A DNA stretch of 64,000 bases from Gerris lacustris (Eukaryota > Arthropoda > Insecta > Hemiptera > Gerridae). Made by a program: the position numbers and the translations under genes. Where the stretch lies: the NCBI GenBank assembly GCA_951217055.1, contig OX578282.1, positions 46,806,329-46,870,328 of the forward strand. The letters run 5' to 3'. The notes under the pieces are model-generated. The model worked only from the letters and a program-made list of their open reading frames with translations. It was not told the origin of the DNA and did not search any database. Shown piece after piece: positions 51,830-63,822 of the stretch. Each line of letters starts with the position of its first letter. The stretch's first letter is position 1.

Positions 51830-52300
51830 AATCTTAAGCAAAAGCATCGAAAAGTCAAAGAGTACCTGTAGTTGACCAAGATTGAGATATAAATATTGTA
51901 GTCAAACCATTAATGACAATGCGCTTTTAAAAGGCGTGCTTCGCACCGAGGGTTCTTTGGTAAAAAAAATTGTTAACTTATTTATTGTTTGAATAAACTT
52001 TTGCTAAATCTAATGTCATTAGAGAACTATTACTATAGTTTAATAGAATATCCTAAACATATTTTTGATTACATATTATTTCTGCAAACAATTGCTGATT
52101 TGTAATCTAACGTAAAATAGGCATCAACTAATTTAATAAAAATATGGACGTTTCAAATAACTTGACTCCCACGGTTAATAAGATCAATCCTAAACAAAAG
52201 CATCGAAATGTTGAAACCCTTCACCACCTATAGTTGACCATGATTGAGATTATAATATCACGAGGTATTATGACGAGGCCATTACAATTTGTAAAAATAT
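51830..52300 (+). repeat. Diverged direct repeat pair, 350 bp apart
   Basis: AAGCAAAAGCATCGAAAAG ... TGTAGTTGACCAAGATTGAG at 51836-51885 and AAACAAAAGCATCGAAATG ... TATAGTTGACCATGATTGAG at 52191-52247 match over about 100 bp with indels. The sequence between them shows no coding potential. Confidence 0.65.
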
Positions 52301-52439
52301 GAAGTTACATCGATCAATGCAATTACAAAAATAATTTGGTTAAAAAAAATAAAAAAAGTGGGAAGTACGAAGCTGTTATATCACTTTAAAAATAGTTTAT
52401 CTATTATGTATCATTGAAAAATATGCTAGATGTATTTAA

Positions 52440-53045
52440 ATAGAAAGTTTGCCTAAACACATTTTCCCAATTAAAGCAGATAAAATAGAGCTGGAAGTAA
52501 AAATGGATAAAACCTTGTTTTTAAAAGCTAAATTGGTGTTTTTTCATTGAGATATGATATGAATTATAAAGGTTGCATAGTGTCGAGTAGAAACAGTAGA
52601 TATAAACTGTAGCAGATGATGATATAAAGGAAGGAAAGGCTGTAGTATAATTTCATCTAGAGTCTAGACTTATAGAGAGGTAAACAGAGCGAGCAATATA
52701 AAATCATGAAATACTTCTACCAGTTTCTCTCTAGTCGCTTTATTTCAACACATACTCACACAGAGAATAAGTAGATTATACATATGTATAAAGAGTTTAG
52801 CTGGAAAATCTATGGTAAAGAGTTTTACTAGTGTTAGAGTGTGTGTGCGGAAAAAGTTTAGTACATAGAGTGTTAGTATGAGTTTGTGGTACCGTGGAAA
52901 TAGTATTTTCGTGCTTGCAAAACCCCCTCTCTAAGTAATGGGGGGGGGGAAGGATTGAAAAGGATGAGGGGGGTATTCGAGTGTTTTGGTATTCCCTCTC
53001 CCCGTGGAAAGGTAAAGGATCATGCGCACTGCACTCAATAACCTT
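52440..53045 (-). repeat. Long inverted repeat, copy 2
   Basis: Reverse-complement partner of 41172-41810. It begins at about TTCCCAATTAAAGCAGATAA and ends TGCGCACTGCACTCAATAAC. The GA array next to copy 1 has only short counterparts here. Moderate divergence (point changes and small indels) shows the two copies are not a recent duplication of the region. The 84-codon frame at 52797-53051 parallels that in copy 1 but is proline- and serine-rich low-complexity sequence. Confidence 0.75.
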
Positions 53046-54489
53046 TCTCACTCACTACGGCAAGACTGAGTTAAAGTGACAAAATCTGTACTCACTTGTA
53101 TAGTTTAAGTGAGCTAAAAAGTGTGACAAAGCTTACCTACTACTCAATCCTAAAATGAGATGATAATATGGAAGTGATTATGCAAAGATGCACCTACTCT
53201 CTCACCATCAGGACGCATGAAAGTTAAGGAGAGTGACATAGCTATGCTAATCTCCACTCACTTAACTTCCTGAGTGACAAGTTGAAGGATTTAGAATTTA
53301 ATTTTTATGGATATGCAAAGCGTACCCACATATTACTAACACTGAAAATTTATTGTTAGTAATTAAAATTAGTTTTTAAAAGAGTGCAAATAGGAATAGG
53401 AACATAATGTTAAAATAGAAAAGCAGTACTAATACAATAATTAAAATTATTTCCCAAGTGAGTTAAAGAAAGCCTATAATCTTATGCAAATGTAGTGGCA
53501 CAATAGAACTTACTATATTTACTGAAGCAAGCTTCCGAATGATAAAAACTGCTAGCATTTCATTTTACAGAATCTTACGTAGTCGCATTTAACTGATTAA
53601 AAGCATTGGATTTCAACGAGTAAACATTTACCGAATCAGCAAACACTGCGAGGTACAAGCGTTCTTATTATAAAGGAAATTTGCCAGATCTAATCACGCT
53701 TTTATGAGGAAACCTTTATACGATTATAAGAATTTTGAACTAACAAATTTAGAAGCTAGTAGAAAATATATAGGTAATCCGTAATTGTTAAAAAAAAAGT
53801 ATAATTAATTATATAAACAGTGACAAATAATGAAAATAATACCAGATCGCACTTCTGAAGGATAAGCGGAACCGAAACTGACAATACATTAAAGCTTAAC
53901 CAATTAGATCCACTTAATACGCGGACAAACAATGATAACAAGGTAACAAACTACATTCAATCACAGGAAAGTTACATTAAAGATATAGGTAACTTCCACG
54001 GCTTTAGAAGGTAAAAATCCTATTTTTTCATCATTTTATATTGTATTTTCATATTTCAATATAAACTAACGTGCAGGTAAACTAGATTTAGCCTTCTTAA
54101 GTTATGAAGCTTTATTCAAATCTCTATTCGTTTAGTAGGAAATCATTGAAGATTGGATATCATTTAAATTTACTGTTTCACATGCAATGTTAAGAAAAAG
54201 TCTTTATAGAGAAATAACTAACAAAAATTATTGATATTTTATTTCAACAAATATTCAAATTTGATTCTTAATTATTTTTAAATTTAAATATACAAAGTTG
54301 GTCCGATAAATGTAAAAAAACTTTCTCATGTAGATGTTAATGCTGTGTATATAAATCCCATATCTATTTTAATTTAATTATTGTTTAACATAATATTATG
54401 CATTTAAAAAGTCTTTAACAGGCGGATGTTTGCCTTTTGTTTTAAAATTTCAATCAGATTTATTTTCATTTTCATTAATATCTTTGAAA
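53046..54489. other. Unassigned stretch
   Basis: The first 240 bp have recurring GAGTGA, CACTCACT and GTGACA strings, probably belonging to the inverted repeat family. Nothing else was recognised. Confidence 0.4.
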
Positions 54490-54642
54490 TTAGGTTTTCC
54501 ACGGTAAATCGACTTATCGTTAGATGCGTTTTTAAGTGGAATACATTTAAGACTAAAAGTAAGCCCATCAAAGTCTCAAAATCGAATTTTTGCGCCATCA
54601 AAATACTTTATATATACATAGTCTACGTATAGGCGAAAGTAA
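54490..54642 (+). mobile_element. Family A terminal fragment
   Basis: CATCAAAGTCTCAAAATCGA, TTTTGCGCCATCAAAATACT and AGGCGAAAGTAAAAA correspond to the last 150 bp of family A (8859-9399). Confidence 0.6.
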
Positions 54643-56917
54643 AAATATTTCTAATAATAATTAAAAATATATACTACAATTACAAAGAAATACGAAACAA
54701 AACCTCTTGAAGGTAATCAAGTTAATCAGTGAATTAAATCAGTAGTTAGATAAACTGCTCTTATCACTTTATAAATATACGTACGTAATACATATAATTG
54801 TTACAAATTTCTCAAGGGTTACTGTAAAAATGTAGTTTACGAATTTGGAGTACTTATTGCAACAATTAATAATTAATAACTAATGCGATAGATGATATAA
54901 AAATAAATGTAACTCAATGTTGATCATTCTGTGTGCAGTAAATAAAATGTTAGCCCAATATATCGCGCCTTCTGTACAAATAGGAATTAATTTCAGATTA
55001 TTTAGCATTACAGCGGGAAAACTGCTGCAATCTTCTACTTGGTGATGTCACAATATCCTATCTATGAATAAAAGATAAAGGCTCTGCAACAGTGTTTTTA
55101 ACTGAATAAAGGCATTGTAAATGCCAACAGTAACTCGTTCTTATATTCCACATACTACGTACACAAAAAATGTATGTAAAAGCTTGTTGCAGCACTTCTA
55201 TATCCAGATAACAAATTCAACATAATGCGATACAACCTACGCAGGGACGGACGAGGGCAACGGAAAGAAGGGAAATTTCCCAAAGCACCGCCAAGCCGAT
55301 TATAAGAAAGAAAAATTGGTGCGGCAAATCGAACAAAACTTTCTCATATCAATATGCTATTGAATATGATACAATAGCACAGTTTTCACTTCTTAAAAAA
55401 TGTGTAAGCGACGTTTCAGTTAGCAATATGGATGGATAAAGACAAAAAGTACTAAGCGTCTTTATGCAGTTATATAGGTACCTTCTGCAGCTTCTACTGT
55501 ATCAGTGAATCACCTATAGGAATATGAAATAATAATAATGATTAAAAGAATAATAAAGCGGCAATCAGGCGGCAGAAGATGGGTATACGTCAGCAGACCC
55601 CCAAAATTATTTCCCTCCTTTGATTTTTTTGTCAGAAAAACCAAGTGCAAGTGTTCTAGCATAGCAATTTTGTAGTTCTTTATATTGTTGGAATCGTCTT
55701 GAAAAGTTGGTATGTTTTCCCTTGGCGGGCGCTACCTCCCCATCCAACCTTGAACATACGTGATATCATGCCATTTTAACATACTGTTAACATATTTATG
55801 CAATGCTGCAACGTAATTTCACACATTTTAATTTTATGAATAATAAGAAAATTTTAGTTTAATTAATTGATGTAGCATATGTAAAGCTTTTTGACCTCAG
55901 GGTAAATAAAATAAAATTTAATAATATGCTGGAGCTCGTTTTGTAAAATAATAATTTAAATATTAATTACCAAAAACGAATTAACTTATTAATAAAACCC
56001 GCAAGTTTGAACAATTCTAAAATAATTTATTAGCAACTTCAAAGTTTAATAAGTAAATTATTCACGAAAAAAGAAGAAAAACTTGTCGGTAATTTCAAAG
56101 TTAAATAGCTACAAAAATGACTGGAGGTAAGGCAAGCATTGTAATAATGTAAATGTTTTTGACATTTACGTCTTATACCCTAATTAAGAAAGTCCTTAAA
56201 TAAAAAAAATCTTTTTGCTTTCTTTAAATCCTTTTCAACAGATTCTGAAAAAGGAATGAGAAAGTTAAAAAGTGAACAAAAGGCAGAAATAAAAGTTGAA
56301 GAAGTGGGAGAAGGGGATCTGTAAGCTGGAAAGGCAAGGAAGGGATTAGCCTTCAATGAAAGAGAAACAACTAGAAAGTTGTTTCCCCAACAGAACTGGT
56401 TTTTTTAAAAAACAACTTCTTGAAACCATTCCAGCTTAACCGAATTACTAATATAAATATATCGCATCTTAAAAACAAATTTTATATTCATCTTAATTTC
56501 GATACAATATAAAAAATATATATGTATAATAGTCTATTAATTATTATCAAAGAAAGCTATATTTATTTCATCATTTTAATTCAAGGTGTATTGACATTAA
56601 GTAGGATATCGATCGATTTACTTGAAATGCCACAGCAATACAATCACGAGATATAGTTAACAGATAAATACGTTAAATTATAACAGATAATAGTTAGTAA
56701 TCTGAAATTGATAAGGCAATCAAGATTTCAGATATTATCTTTACTTTTACGTACCATTACATTTGGTTATTAAAGAACGGAAGGGTAGTTACTTTGTGTC
56801 TACTTAACGTGATCATAAGTGCATATTTATCTTACCTCTCTTGAAAACTTTTTATTACGAGATTACTTCGCGTAAGAATCACTTAGAGCAAACCCAATAA
56901 TCTATTTGTCGTATTGG
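54643..56917. other. Unassigned stretch of 2.3 kb
   Basis: The patches at 55240-55300 and 55560-55760 are less AT-rich, but no frame or repeat partner supports a gene. Confidence 0.35.
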
Positions 56918-56925
56918 AAAAAACT

Positions 56926-56974
56926 TGTTTACCAACTAGTTTCGTAAAATATATTTAAATCATCAGGGTTAACA
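56926..56974 (-). ncRNA. Hammerhead ribozyme, mirror copy
   Basis: The minus strand repeats the right-arm motif: CTGATGA (complement of 56960-56966), GAAACTAGTT and the same stem I. One change in stem II (TTAAA for GTAAA) leaves only three or so A-T pairs, so this copy should be weaker. Confidence 0.65.
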
Positions 56975-57089
56975 TATAAGGACAAAATACGAGACTATAA
57001 TATAAGTTTCATGGTAAAGTTTGGAATATAACTGTTATATTCCAAACTTTACCATGAAACTTATATTATAGTCGTATTTTGTCCTTATA

Positions 57090-57138
57090 TGTTAACCCTG
57101 ATGATGTAAATATATTTTACGAAACTAGTTGGTAAACA
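57090..57138 (+). ncRNA. Hammerhead ribozyme, type I, complete core
   Basis: A self-cleaving RNA motif with all core boxes can be drawn. CTGATGA is at 57098-57104. Stem II is GTAAA / TTTAC (57106-57110 with 57116-57120, loop TATAT, one unpaired T at 57105). GAA is at 57121-57123. A two-pair stem III follows (AC 57124-57125 with GT 57128-57129, loop TA), with T at position 17 (57130). Stem I is formed by 57131-57138 with 57090-57097 (7 of 8 pairs, A-A mismatch in the middle). Cleavage would fall after 57130. Minimal stem III hammerheads are known from Penelope-like elements and are thought to work best as dimers. Activity is inferred, not shown. Confidence 0.75.
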
Positions 57139-57401
57139 AGTTTTTTCTTTAGACCGTACCTCACTAACTCTCTCCTAACTATGTATTAGGACAATCATGC
57201 CGAATTCTTCCTCGGAATATAAAAAAAAAAATCAAATAGCTAATAGTTATTATATAGTTGTTTTTAAGTTTATACCATTGATTATTTACCGATTTAATTA
57301 AACACCTGTCAACTCTAACCTGACAGTAGGATACAGTAAATTACGTATTAGAATTTAATTATAGCATTGACAGAATAATTAACGGAGTAAAAACAGTCTA
57401 T

Positions 57402-57531
57402 AGTAGGTTGAATGGGGTAGGTAAGGAGCAAGTATTTGGGGTCAATGTCAAGCTACATAATAAGAAGTTGTATAATGTTGTAACATAGTCCATGTGAATA
57501 TAATGCCTTCTTACCTGACCTTCAACAATCT
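57402..57531. mobile_element. Short MITE related to 10443-10764
   Basis: TATTTGGGGTCAATGTCAAG and flanking AGGTTG...GGTAAGGAG / CTTCTTACCTGACCTTCAAC form inverted ends. The GGTCAATGTCAAGCTA core is that of the 10.4-kb MITE. Confidence 0.6.
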
Positions 57532-58254
57532 ATTTTTACGATAGAATGTTATTTAATTTTTAAAAGTTATAAGTGAATAATAAAAACATAAGAACTGAAT
57601 TAAAATAAAGTTTTACCGCGAATCATTGACATAGTGGTAATTAATTACATTTAATATAGAAAATGATATGCGGCTGAAAGTAGAAAAAAGATGATTCAAG
57701 ACAAAAAAATCTAAAAATAATAATAATATAAAGAAACCAAACTAAGACAGGACCGCTTCCAAATTATTTCTAACGAAATTGAGGAACATACGAAAAGTTT
57801 AATTTAATTGACCTGACATCTTGCTCTGGTCTTACCTATATAGGAATTACTCAACGTATAAAAGGAAGAAGCTCTAACAAGCGATTATCATCTGCCTTTG
57901 AAAGTGTCAGAAGAAAAAAGGCCACAAGCTGGCAAAAAAAAGCAGCCAAAAGCTAGGCAAAGAGCTGGCGATGGTTAAAAAAGAGGTTATACAATATAAA
58001 ACCACTCAATATTGCCACATAAATCAACAATATTTATGTGGCCACTCAAGCCGCATAAATATTGCCAGACTCTAGACCGGGTTTAACCACTTAATTGTTC
58101 ACAAACAGTTTATATTAAAAAACTTGGTTTGTAATTTAACATTAAACTGATAATGTTTACTCCTTAGTTTGATTTCCTATTTTAGGTTCACTCAATTTCG
58201 GATTCATAGATAAAAGCAAAAACATTTTAAGCAACTCAATAACCTTGTTAAAAT
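57532..58254. other. Unassigned stretch with one small hairpin
   Basis: GCCACATAAAT / ATTTATGTGGC at 58014-58042 forms a short stem-loop. Nothing else was recognised. Confidence 0.4.
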
Positions 58255-58317
58255 AATGGATAATAAAAATAGTCTCTCCACCACATAAATGTGGAGAAAC
58301 TATTTTTATTATCCATT
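58255..58317. repeat. Hairpin with 27-bp arms
   Basis: AATGGATAATAAAAATAGTC then TCTCCAC (58255-58281) pairs with 58291-58317 at 26 of 27 positions around a 9-base loop. The right arm and the DNA after it (to about 58355: CATAGACGCTCCCATATCTA) resemble 62668-62735 (GTGGAGAGACA ... TAGACGCTGTCATATCTA), so a dispersed repeat is involved. Confidence 0.7.
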
Positions 58318-58355
58318 AAGATGACCTCCATAGACGCTCCCATATCTACAATTGT

Positions 58356-60070
58356 TAAAATAGTTTTATTTATCGACAACTGCAATTGAGACGTAAACGT
58401 TGAATGAATAAGGCTTAAAGCATGAGCTTCTTAATGGTGTATGAGAGATGGTAAAACATAATAACATTATGTGAGAATAAAAAAAAAAAAAAAATAAGCC
58501 AATCTCTGATAGTATACTCACCTTATTGATCTTATATTTAATTCTTATCCAAAATCTAATGAAAACATGTTTGGCTCTCTCTGCTTTAAAAAAAAACTTT
58601 AGTAAAAATACTAACCGTATGTGAAAGTAGGAAAACGTAAGTGGAACAAATAAGTTTTTAAAATTATAAGTCTAAGCAACCGATTTGTTTTATATACATA
58701 TTGTCGAGAATATTAAATTTATACAGTAGCAGTAAACATCTCTTGATTGTATTGTAATTAAAGAAATTGGAAAGTACAAAAATTAAGATTAAACCTAAAC
58801 ACTTTGTTTTTATAAAAGGAGGTCAAGGAGAAACAATTTAATATCCTTAAAAGTAAAATACAATTAGTACATATTATAATACAAGAGAAAGTTTAATGTA
58901 TTTTCTTTACAGTTAGGAAGAACAAACGAAAAGTCAATATTTTTTATACATCTGCGATACTACAAGTTAAAATTTAAATGTATTTAATACAAGTTAGATA
59001 AAGAAGTTAGATCCAGAGTACTTTATCCGTTTAAAGTAAAGTATAACAGAACGACTAAGATCGAGCCTGCCACCCAGCTTAGCCCTACTACACCTCCCCT
59101 CAGGCTAACTCCGCCATTACACAATTCCCATAAATCATAGCCCCCCTCTAATTTTCGGGCACCCCAACCAAACTCTACGTTACCCCTGTCTTCCCTTCTG
59201 CCCCTTATCAACTTTTACACCCCGGGCTAGGGTTGGCATTAACATTTTCACGACAATAATTAAAATTTCACGTTGTAATTAAAAATATTTTCGCACAATG
59301 TCCTGGGTTTTTTTTAAATTGCTTTTATTTTTAGATCAAATAAAAGAGTAATTAAATGTCACACCAAAAACTTACGTTTTTAATTCTTTTTTTGTAGATA
59401 AACATTAGCTAAACTATTATGGTCAGACATATACATATTTATCAAAATTAATTGTTAGGTAGAGAAAGGCATTAGGTTCTTCTTTACAATATACGAATAA
59501 GCAAATTGTAGAGTAATTTATAATTGAAATTGAAAACTGGTCAAGTTTATAGTCTGAGTTTTATTCATTTAGAGTTTAATTGATTTATTCAGATCATTAA
59601 ACATGTAAAACACTTTATTTGGCCTATTAAAATAATCAAATTTGGCACCTTGACAATAAACAGACCCAATTTACTTTTCCATTTGCATTCTAAACAACAA
59701 AGATAAAACAAGTCAATGTACACTATCATCTTTGTATTTGTATTCTACATTTTTATAGGCCACATTAAAAGCAATTAAAAATCTATATAATAATTAATAA
59801 TAAAACAAAATCAAATTACTCAAAATATAATAATTAAAATTTAATTACTAACAACTATTTCGAAGTCATCTTAAATACAAGGCACACATCTACATAAAGA
59901 GAATAGGAGAATGCAAAATTTCTGTTAAAAAAAAACAGAGATTATTTTTAATGTATAATAACCTTTTATAATTTAAATTAAACCGCTTTGAATACAACCT
60001 TATTTAAAATGTAATGCTTTCTTAATTTAATACAACTTTAATTTGTTTATTTACCACAACAGGTGGTAAA
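58356..60070. other. Unassigned stretch with a GC-richer patch
   Basis: 59055-59225 is C-rich (runs such as CCACCCAGCTTAGCCC and ACCTCCCCTCAGGC) and stands out from its AT-rich surroundings. The 62-codon minus frame there is Gly-rich and has no known match. The rest is AT-rich and featureless. Confidence 0.4.
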
Positions 60071-60071
60071 C

Positions 60072-60104
60072 CTGATGAAAGAAGTACTTCCACCCGAAAC
60101 AGTT
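60072..60104 (+). ncRNA. Hammerhead-like motif
   Basis: CTGATGA at 60072-60078 and GAAACAGTT at 60096-60104 are intact boxes, with AC-A-GT-T as a minimal stem III. Between them GAAGTACTTCCACCC would need GGGTGG on its left side to form a full stem, and only GAAG / CTTC remains. A hairpin TTTACCAC / GTGGTAAA lies just upstream (60050-60070). It is probably a degraded ribozyme. Confidence 0.4.
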
Positions 60105-60439
60105 AATTACAATTAATAGGTATAGTGTAACCATGAACAAATATGAATGTTTAATACGATTTAACTACTTTTTAAAGACCTTTATAAACTCATTAGAGAC
60201 TAACTTGAAAAGAACAACTCATTAAAATATGGTAAAATAAGATTTTGAATTAATTATTGCAGTAGACCAATTTAAAAAAAAATATATATATAATATATAT
60301 TTTAATTATAATCACATAAAATAAAAATAGGTCCCATAAATCAGTCTAAACTTTCTCTTATAGATATATAGATATTTATACTGTATGTGAAGCCCATAAT
60401 AACTCATGTAACAGATTTATTTTTAAACATATTTCATAC

Positions 60440-60679
60440 CACATCCATATATTCGCGCTAGTGACTTGCCGGCACTTTTTCTGTGTGCCAAATTTCATCG
60501 AAATAGGCCCAGTAGTTTAGGCTCCATACGTCTGCACAGACGAGACAGATGCTTTTTAAAAACCAGTCTTTGGGTTCGGGGGACCTCAAAACGTGTAAAT
60601 CTATCAAAATCTCAAAATCGATTTTTTGAGCCATCACAATACTTTCTCTTAATATATACTACGTATATGAGAAAGTAAA
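60440..60679 (+). mobile_element. Family A 3' fragment
   Basis: GTGCCAAATTTCATCGAAAT, CCAGTAGTTTAGGCTCC, GGGTTCGGGGGACCTCAAAA and the ending TACTTTCTCTTAATATATAC to GAGAAAGT match 9180-9399. The 5' half is missing. Confidence 0.75.
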
Positions 60680-62239
60680 AAATAAATTAATATCGATTAA
60701 AAGGATATTTTACATTTAACGCCTGTTAAAAGACATTATAACTTCCGTTTCACATAAATAATTGTACAAGGTTAAAGCTTAACCTTATACTTATTGTAAT
60801 TATTAACAGAAATAATATTCTCTTGTTTATTTTCTTTCATTTTTATTTTAACATTCATATTATTTTTTATTCGCTTTTTTAATATTATAATTGTATTACT
60901 TATTTTAATCGCGAACAAATTGATTTAGTATATGTTTAAGACTAACCGTAAATAAATTAAAATGAAAATACTAATAAATAATAATTATATCTACATAAAA
61001 TCGTACAGATTCTGCTTTAATGAATGGTCATTAGTCATTTAAAAAAATATAGAATTAGGTAAATATTTTATGTTCGCAGAACAATAATTAGAAATCAATC
61101 TAATATGGATGCTAAGTTTATAGCCTTAAACGAAGCAAGTTCGAAGGTTTAAGGGAGGATATTGTATTACAAATGTTTCTGTCGGCTTTTAACCATCGTG
61201 AGAACAAATTTGCAATATTCAACATTGAGGTAGAAGTTAGAGGTAGTGTGTCGAGAAGAGATCAACGATTAGACGGCATTTTAAGATAATATATTCACTC
61301 CTTGATTCATGACCGCAGTCTCCTTCCTCTGAGTTAAGGTGAGTCCACGCAATGCCAACCCCTCTTATATGCAATATGCACCAAGCAACACTAACTATTT
61401 TAATGTCCTTGTAAGTTCAAGATCTTATAATTAATTTTTAACACTGAGGGGGATTTGTGCTGCCACACCACAAATTTACAAGAACAAATAAAATCATGTC
61501 CTAACAGGCGGATTGATTACGCTCAAAGTGCCTTCCTTAACTCTCTTATTAGTTTTGTTTATATTAAAAACTTCTATTTTGTGTTTAATTTTGCAGTTAG
61601 ATTTTAAATATCATTCGTAAGTAGTGACTGTATTAGCGACTAAACATTAGAATTTTTTAATAGACATGGGAAACATTTGTAAACCTGTTCCTTATAGTAT
61701 TATTTCGCGACCATTTAAAAAATTACAACTTACTATTATACCATTCGTTATTAAGCTTGTTATGATTTTAATTTTCTGACTAACATTTGGTACAACTACA
61801 ACCAACCTTCTGATTGAACTGTTCCTTCTTTTTTAATTTTAAATCTTCACTATGACCTGTTTTTTTTTAAGTTGTTTCATAGAGCAAATATATTATTTCT
61901 TTCTACACTCGACAAATAGTTTTTTAACGTATAAAAGCCTCGATTATCGAACTGAGTATTTTTTAAATTTAGCTACGATTATTATACGTTTTAAAAGCCT
62001 CGTGTGATTGGTTTTATCAAAGGTACTTTTACTTTTTATTCGTAAAAATATCGTTATAAGTCAACCTCAAACCACTTTAGACTATGCGATTCATCAACTT
62101 GAATTTACCTGTTTTAAGTGCTTGGTTTACTTATACATATGTTTACTTTAAATAACACTTGTACCCTTCCCCTTAACGTTTACCAGTAAATGCTAAAACC
62201 AAAATAGTAAAACCTTCAACAACTAAAACTGTTTATTGT
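60680..62239. other. Unassigned AT-rich stretch
   Basis: No features were recognised. Confidence 0.4.
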
Positions 62240-62400
62240 TTCTGACCTTACCAAAGGTAACGGAAGCATTGTAATCGTCCTGAAGAACTAATATTTTTGG
62301 CCTCAGAATTCAAAAATTCCTCGACAGAGATCCGTATCAGATACAAGGGAACAGTCAGTCTGTCTGTCACTCTGTCCTTCAAAAATGGTGGGAACAAAAA
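62240..62400 (+). mobile_element. Family C 5' fragment
   Basis: CTGACCTTACCAAAGGTAAC, GGAAGCATTGTAATCGTCCT, CGACAGAGATCCGTATCAGA and CAGTCTGTCTGTCACTCTG correspond to the first 160 bp of family C. Confidence 0.6.
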
Positions 62401-62984
62401 TACCATAAAAACTACTAGAAATAAAACAAATTGTCTCTCTATACGTAATTGGAATTAGATAATTTCACAAATCACCTTTCAGTCTTCATAGTGCCAATTT
62501 GTGGAAGAAAAGAGTAACATTAATAACAAGAAGCCTCTGGGAGACAGACGGAGGAATCTCAAGTCGATCTCCGACATGAAATAGACTCACCTCTCAGAAA
62601 ATCGTTTTATTATTTTTCTTCCGCAATTTACAATGATGATGTCCTGCTTAGTGAAATTATTTCAATTTACGTGGAGAGACAATTCATTTTATTTCATTAA
62701 GGAGGTCATATAGACGCTGTCATATCTAACTTATTACAAATTTTAGATCATTTTTAGGGTTTTGTAGATACTTCTCAAAACCCTTATACCGAGGGTGATG
62801 TGTCCGTCCGTCCGTCGCTCTTTGGTTCATAGGGCCCGAACCGTTTAAGCGAAAGTACTGAAATTTGAAATACTGGTGCAACTTTTTGACCCAACCACAG
62901 GAAAAATATACAGAAGTTCATAATTAGATTTGCGCATGCGCAATTCGAAAAAATGTGGTAAACTCAAAAATTTATATTTTTTTT

Positions 62985-63770
62985 AATTTTTGAGTAGGGT
63001 ATCAAATGAAAGCTGCTGAAGAGTAGGACACAAATATATATATTATTTTTTAAATGTTGCATTCCTTATGGGTTAAATAAATCAAAATATACCCAAAAAA
63101 AATTCCCCCCCCCCCAACCTCGATCGGCTGGCGCTAAAATTTCTAAATAATTTATGCTAATATCTTATTGTGGGGCGATGAAAATTCCGGGAGTTCATCC
63201 CAAATTTTCAAAAATTGTTAATTTTGGGCGCGAAAAAGTGAAGTGCGCCCAAAATTTTATTTTTTTAAAATTTCGTGTTGGGTATTAAATGAAAGCTGCT
63301 AAAGAGTAGGGCACAAATATATATATGCTTTTTTAAAATTTGCATTCCTTATAGGGGAAAAAAATAAAAATATACCCCAAAAAAATTCCCCCCCCCCCCA
63401 ACCACTACAGATTGGCTGGTGCTAAAATTTCGAAATAATTCATATTAATACCTTATAGTGAGGCGATGATATTTCCAGGAGTTCATTCCCAGGTTTTAAA
63501 AATTACCAATTTTGTGCGCGAAAATTTGGAGTGCCTCCAAAATTTTATTTTTTAAAAATTTTGAGTTGGGTATCAAATGAAAGCTGCTGAAGAGTAGGAT
63601 ACAAATATATATTTGCTTTTTTAAATTTTTAAGTCAAAATATACCCCCAAAAAAATCCTCCCCCCCAAATTTTATATAATGGCTGGTCTTAAAATTGTGA
63701 AATGATTCATGGTTACACCGTATGGTTGGGCGATGAAAATTTCCTAAAAAATGTAATTTATCTTGTCGTT
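62985..63770 (+). repeat. 285-bp tandem repeat (about 2.7 units)
   Basis: GAAAGCTGCTGAAGAGTAGG or close variants start at 63008, 63291 and 63579 (steps of 283 and 288 bp). Each unit then has ACAAATATATAT, a CCCCCCC run, GGCTGG-GCTAAAATTTC, a GGGGCGATGAAAATT block and an AAAATTTTATTTTTT spacer. Units differ by point changes and small deletions. Confidence 0.9.
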
Positions 63771-63792
63771 ATTACCTATAAAAAATATTGTG

Positions 63793-63822
63793 ACCTCCCG
63801 GGGGATCGAACCTGGGACCCTT
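63793..63822 (-). other. tRNA T-arm-like B box
   Basis: The minus strand reads GGGTCCCAGGTTCGATCCCC, a good match to the Pol III B box with a self-pairing T-arm. No A box lies at the right distance upstream on that strand, so it is a fragment of a SINE or tRNA, not a gene. Confidence 0.55.

Larger units (their letters stand above)
56918..57146. repeat. 229-bp palindrome with two hammerhead cores
   Basis: Arms 56918-57032 and 57034-57146 are near-perfect reverse complements (a 2-bp indel and few substitutions) around a single central base. Each arm ends with a hammerhead core facing outward, annotated separately. The arrangement, with inverted repeats that contain hammerheads, is what terminal repeats of Penelope-like elements look like after loss of the coding part. 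No coding DNA lies between the arms here. Confidence 0.9.

Noticed and set aside
59023..59211. Gly-rich 62-codon frame in a GC-richer patch as an exon
   Set aside because: No splice signals or homology were seen. The opposite-strand C runs explain the composition.
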